Shown here one piece after another: positions 63,885-64,000 of a stretch of DNA of 64,000 bases. The notes under the pieces were generated by a model. That model did not search any database and was not told where the DNA came from. It saw only the letters and a program-made list of their open reading frames with translations. This DNA comes from Pirellulales bacterium. Its GTDB lineage: Bacteria > Planctomycetota > Planctomycetia > Pirellulales > PALSA-1355. The DNA is taken from contig JALHMI010000005.1 of NCBI GenBank assembly GCA_022844125.1, positions 1-64,000 of the forward strand, written 5' to 3'. The position numbers and the translations under genes were made by a program. How positions within the stretch are numbered: the first letter of the stretch is position 1; every line of letters starts with the position of its first letter.

Positions 63885-64000
63885 GGGGAGATCGCTCCTG
63901 AAACGAAACGAGGCGGGGTTATTAGTTGGCGAGACAATTCAGTCTAATCGACCGCCCCGGGCGGAGCCAGTACCCGCGGGACTCGGAATGTCGCGGCGTA

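Overview
The window is GC-rich, densely coded bacterial DNA. Its gene content points to a planctomycete, most likely of the Pirellulales. The evidence is the pairing of a DUF1501 protein with a cytochrome-c/DUF1549/DUF1553 protein, two further DUF1501 proteins, a PEP-CTERM protein, a secreted sulfatase, a PQQ-type beta-propeller protein carrying planctomycete-style heme domains, a Tat-exported Gfo/Idh/MocA oxidoreductase and many exported hydrolases. I see no rRNA, tRNA, CRISPR array, complete transposase or phage gene. The first gene (comM/yifB) runs off the left edge.

Layout. 1-8.6 kb: comM end, PEP-CTERM protein, small secreted trypsin-like protease, gamma-glutamyltranspeptidase, PhoD phosphatase, two small membrane ORFs and a decayed beta-helix gene. 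8.6-21 kb: DUF1553/DUF1501 operon, M2/M3-type metallopeptidase, propeller/cytochrome protein, CocE-type hydrolase translationally coupled to an NRDE protein. 21-30 kb: FGGY kinase with a sphingosine-1-phosphate-lyase-like PLP enzyme, divergent DUF1501 twins, a WaaP/Kdo-type kinase and a MOT1-like transporter. 30-42 kb: a MASE1/PAS hybrid histidine kinase, a lipoprotein gene with a frameshift, N-acyl-D-amino-acid deacylase, an Mpo1-like protein, an MFS remnant, an amidohydrolase fused to a CBM9-like domain, UDP-galactopyranose mutase with a DUF707 protein, and a DJ-1/PfpI protein. 42-51 kb: a triple trypsin-domain protein, a second deacylase-family protein that has lost its HxHxD motif, sulfatase, tandem GNAT, a secreted Lon-type protease and a methyltransferase. 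51-58 kb: J-domain/LRR protein, C39 peptidase, outer-membrane barrel, a second barrel, and two paralogous small secreted Gly/Ser/Asn-rich proteins with a shared leader. 58-64 kb: alpha-oxoamine synthase, class-C serine hydrolase, DUF819 membrane protein and the Gfo/Idh oxidoreductase.

The commonest theme is peptide and amide turnover outside the cytoplasm: gamma-glutamyl transfer, S15/CocE, M2/M3, trypsin-like, Lon-like, D-aminoacyl and class-C hydrolases. Phosphate, sulfate and polysaccharide scavenging (PhoD, sulfatase, propeller/heme proteins) is also represented.

Two things deserve a second look. (1) The C39 peptidase lies immediately downstream of an outer-membrane beta-barrel, and two small exported proteins with the shared leader MGLGGM..MSD..G..VRGKG lie nearby. 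Together they resemble, by analogy only, the protease/pore/subunit logic of Fap-type functional-amyloid secretion. (2) At least six intergenic elements of about 155-175 bp each carry a hairpin at both ends above a shared foot related to GGTGGCA. They fall into three sequence families and look like BIME/REP-type non-autonomous repeats. Four gene remnants or frameshifted genes show that some intergenic stretches are decaying coding sequence.
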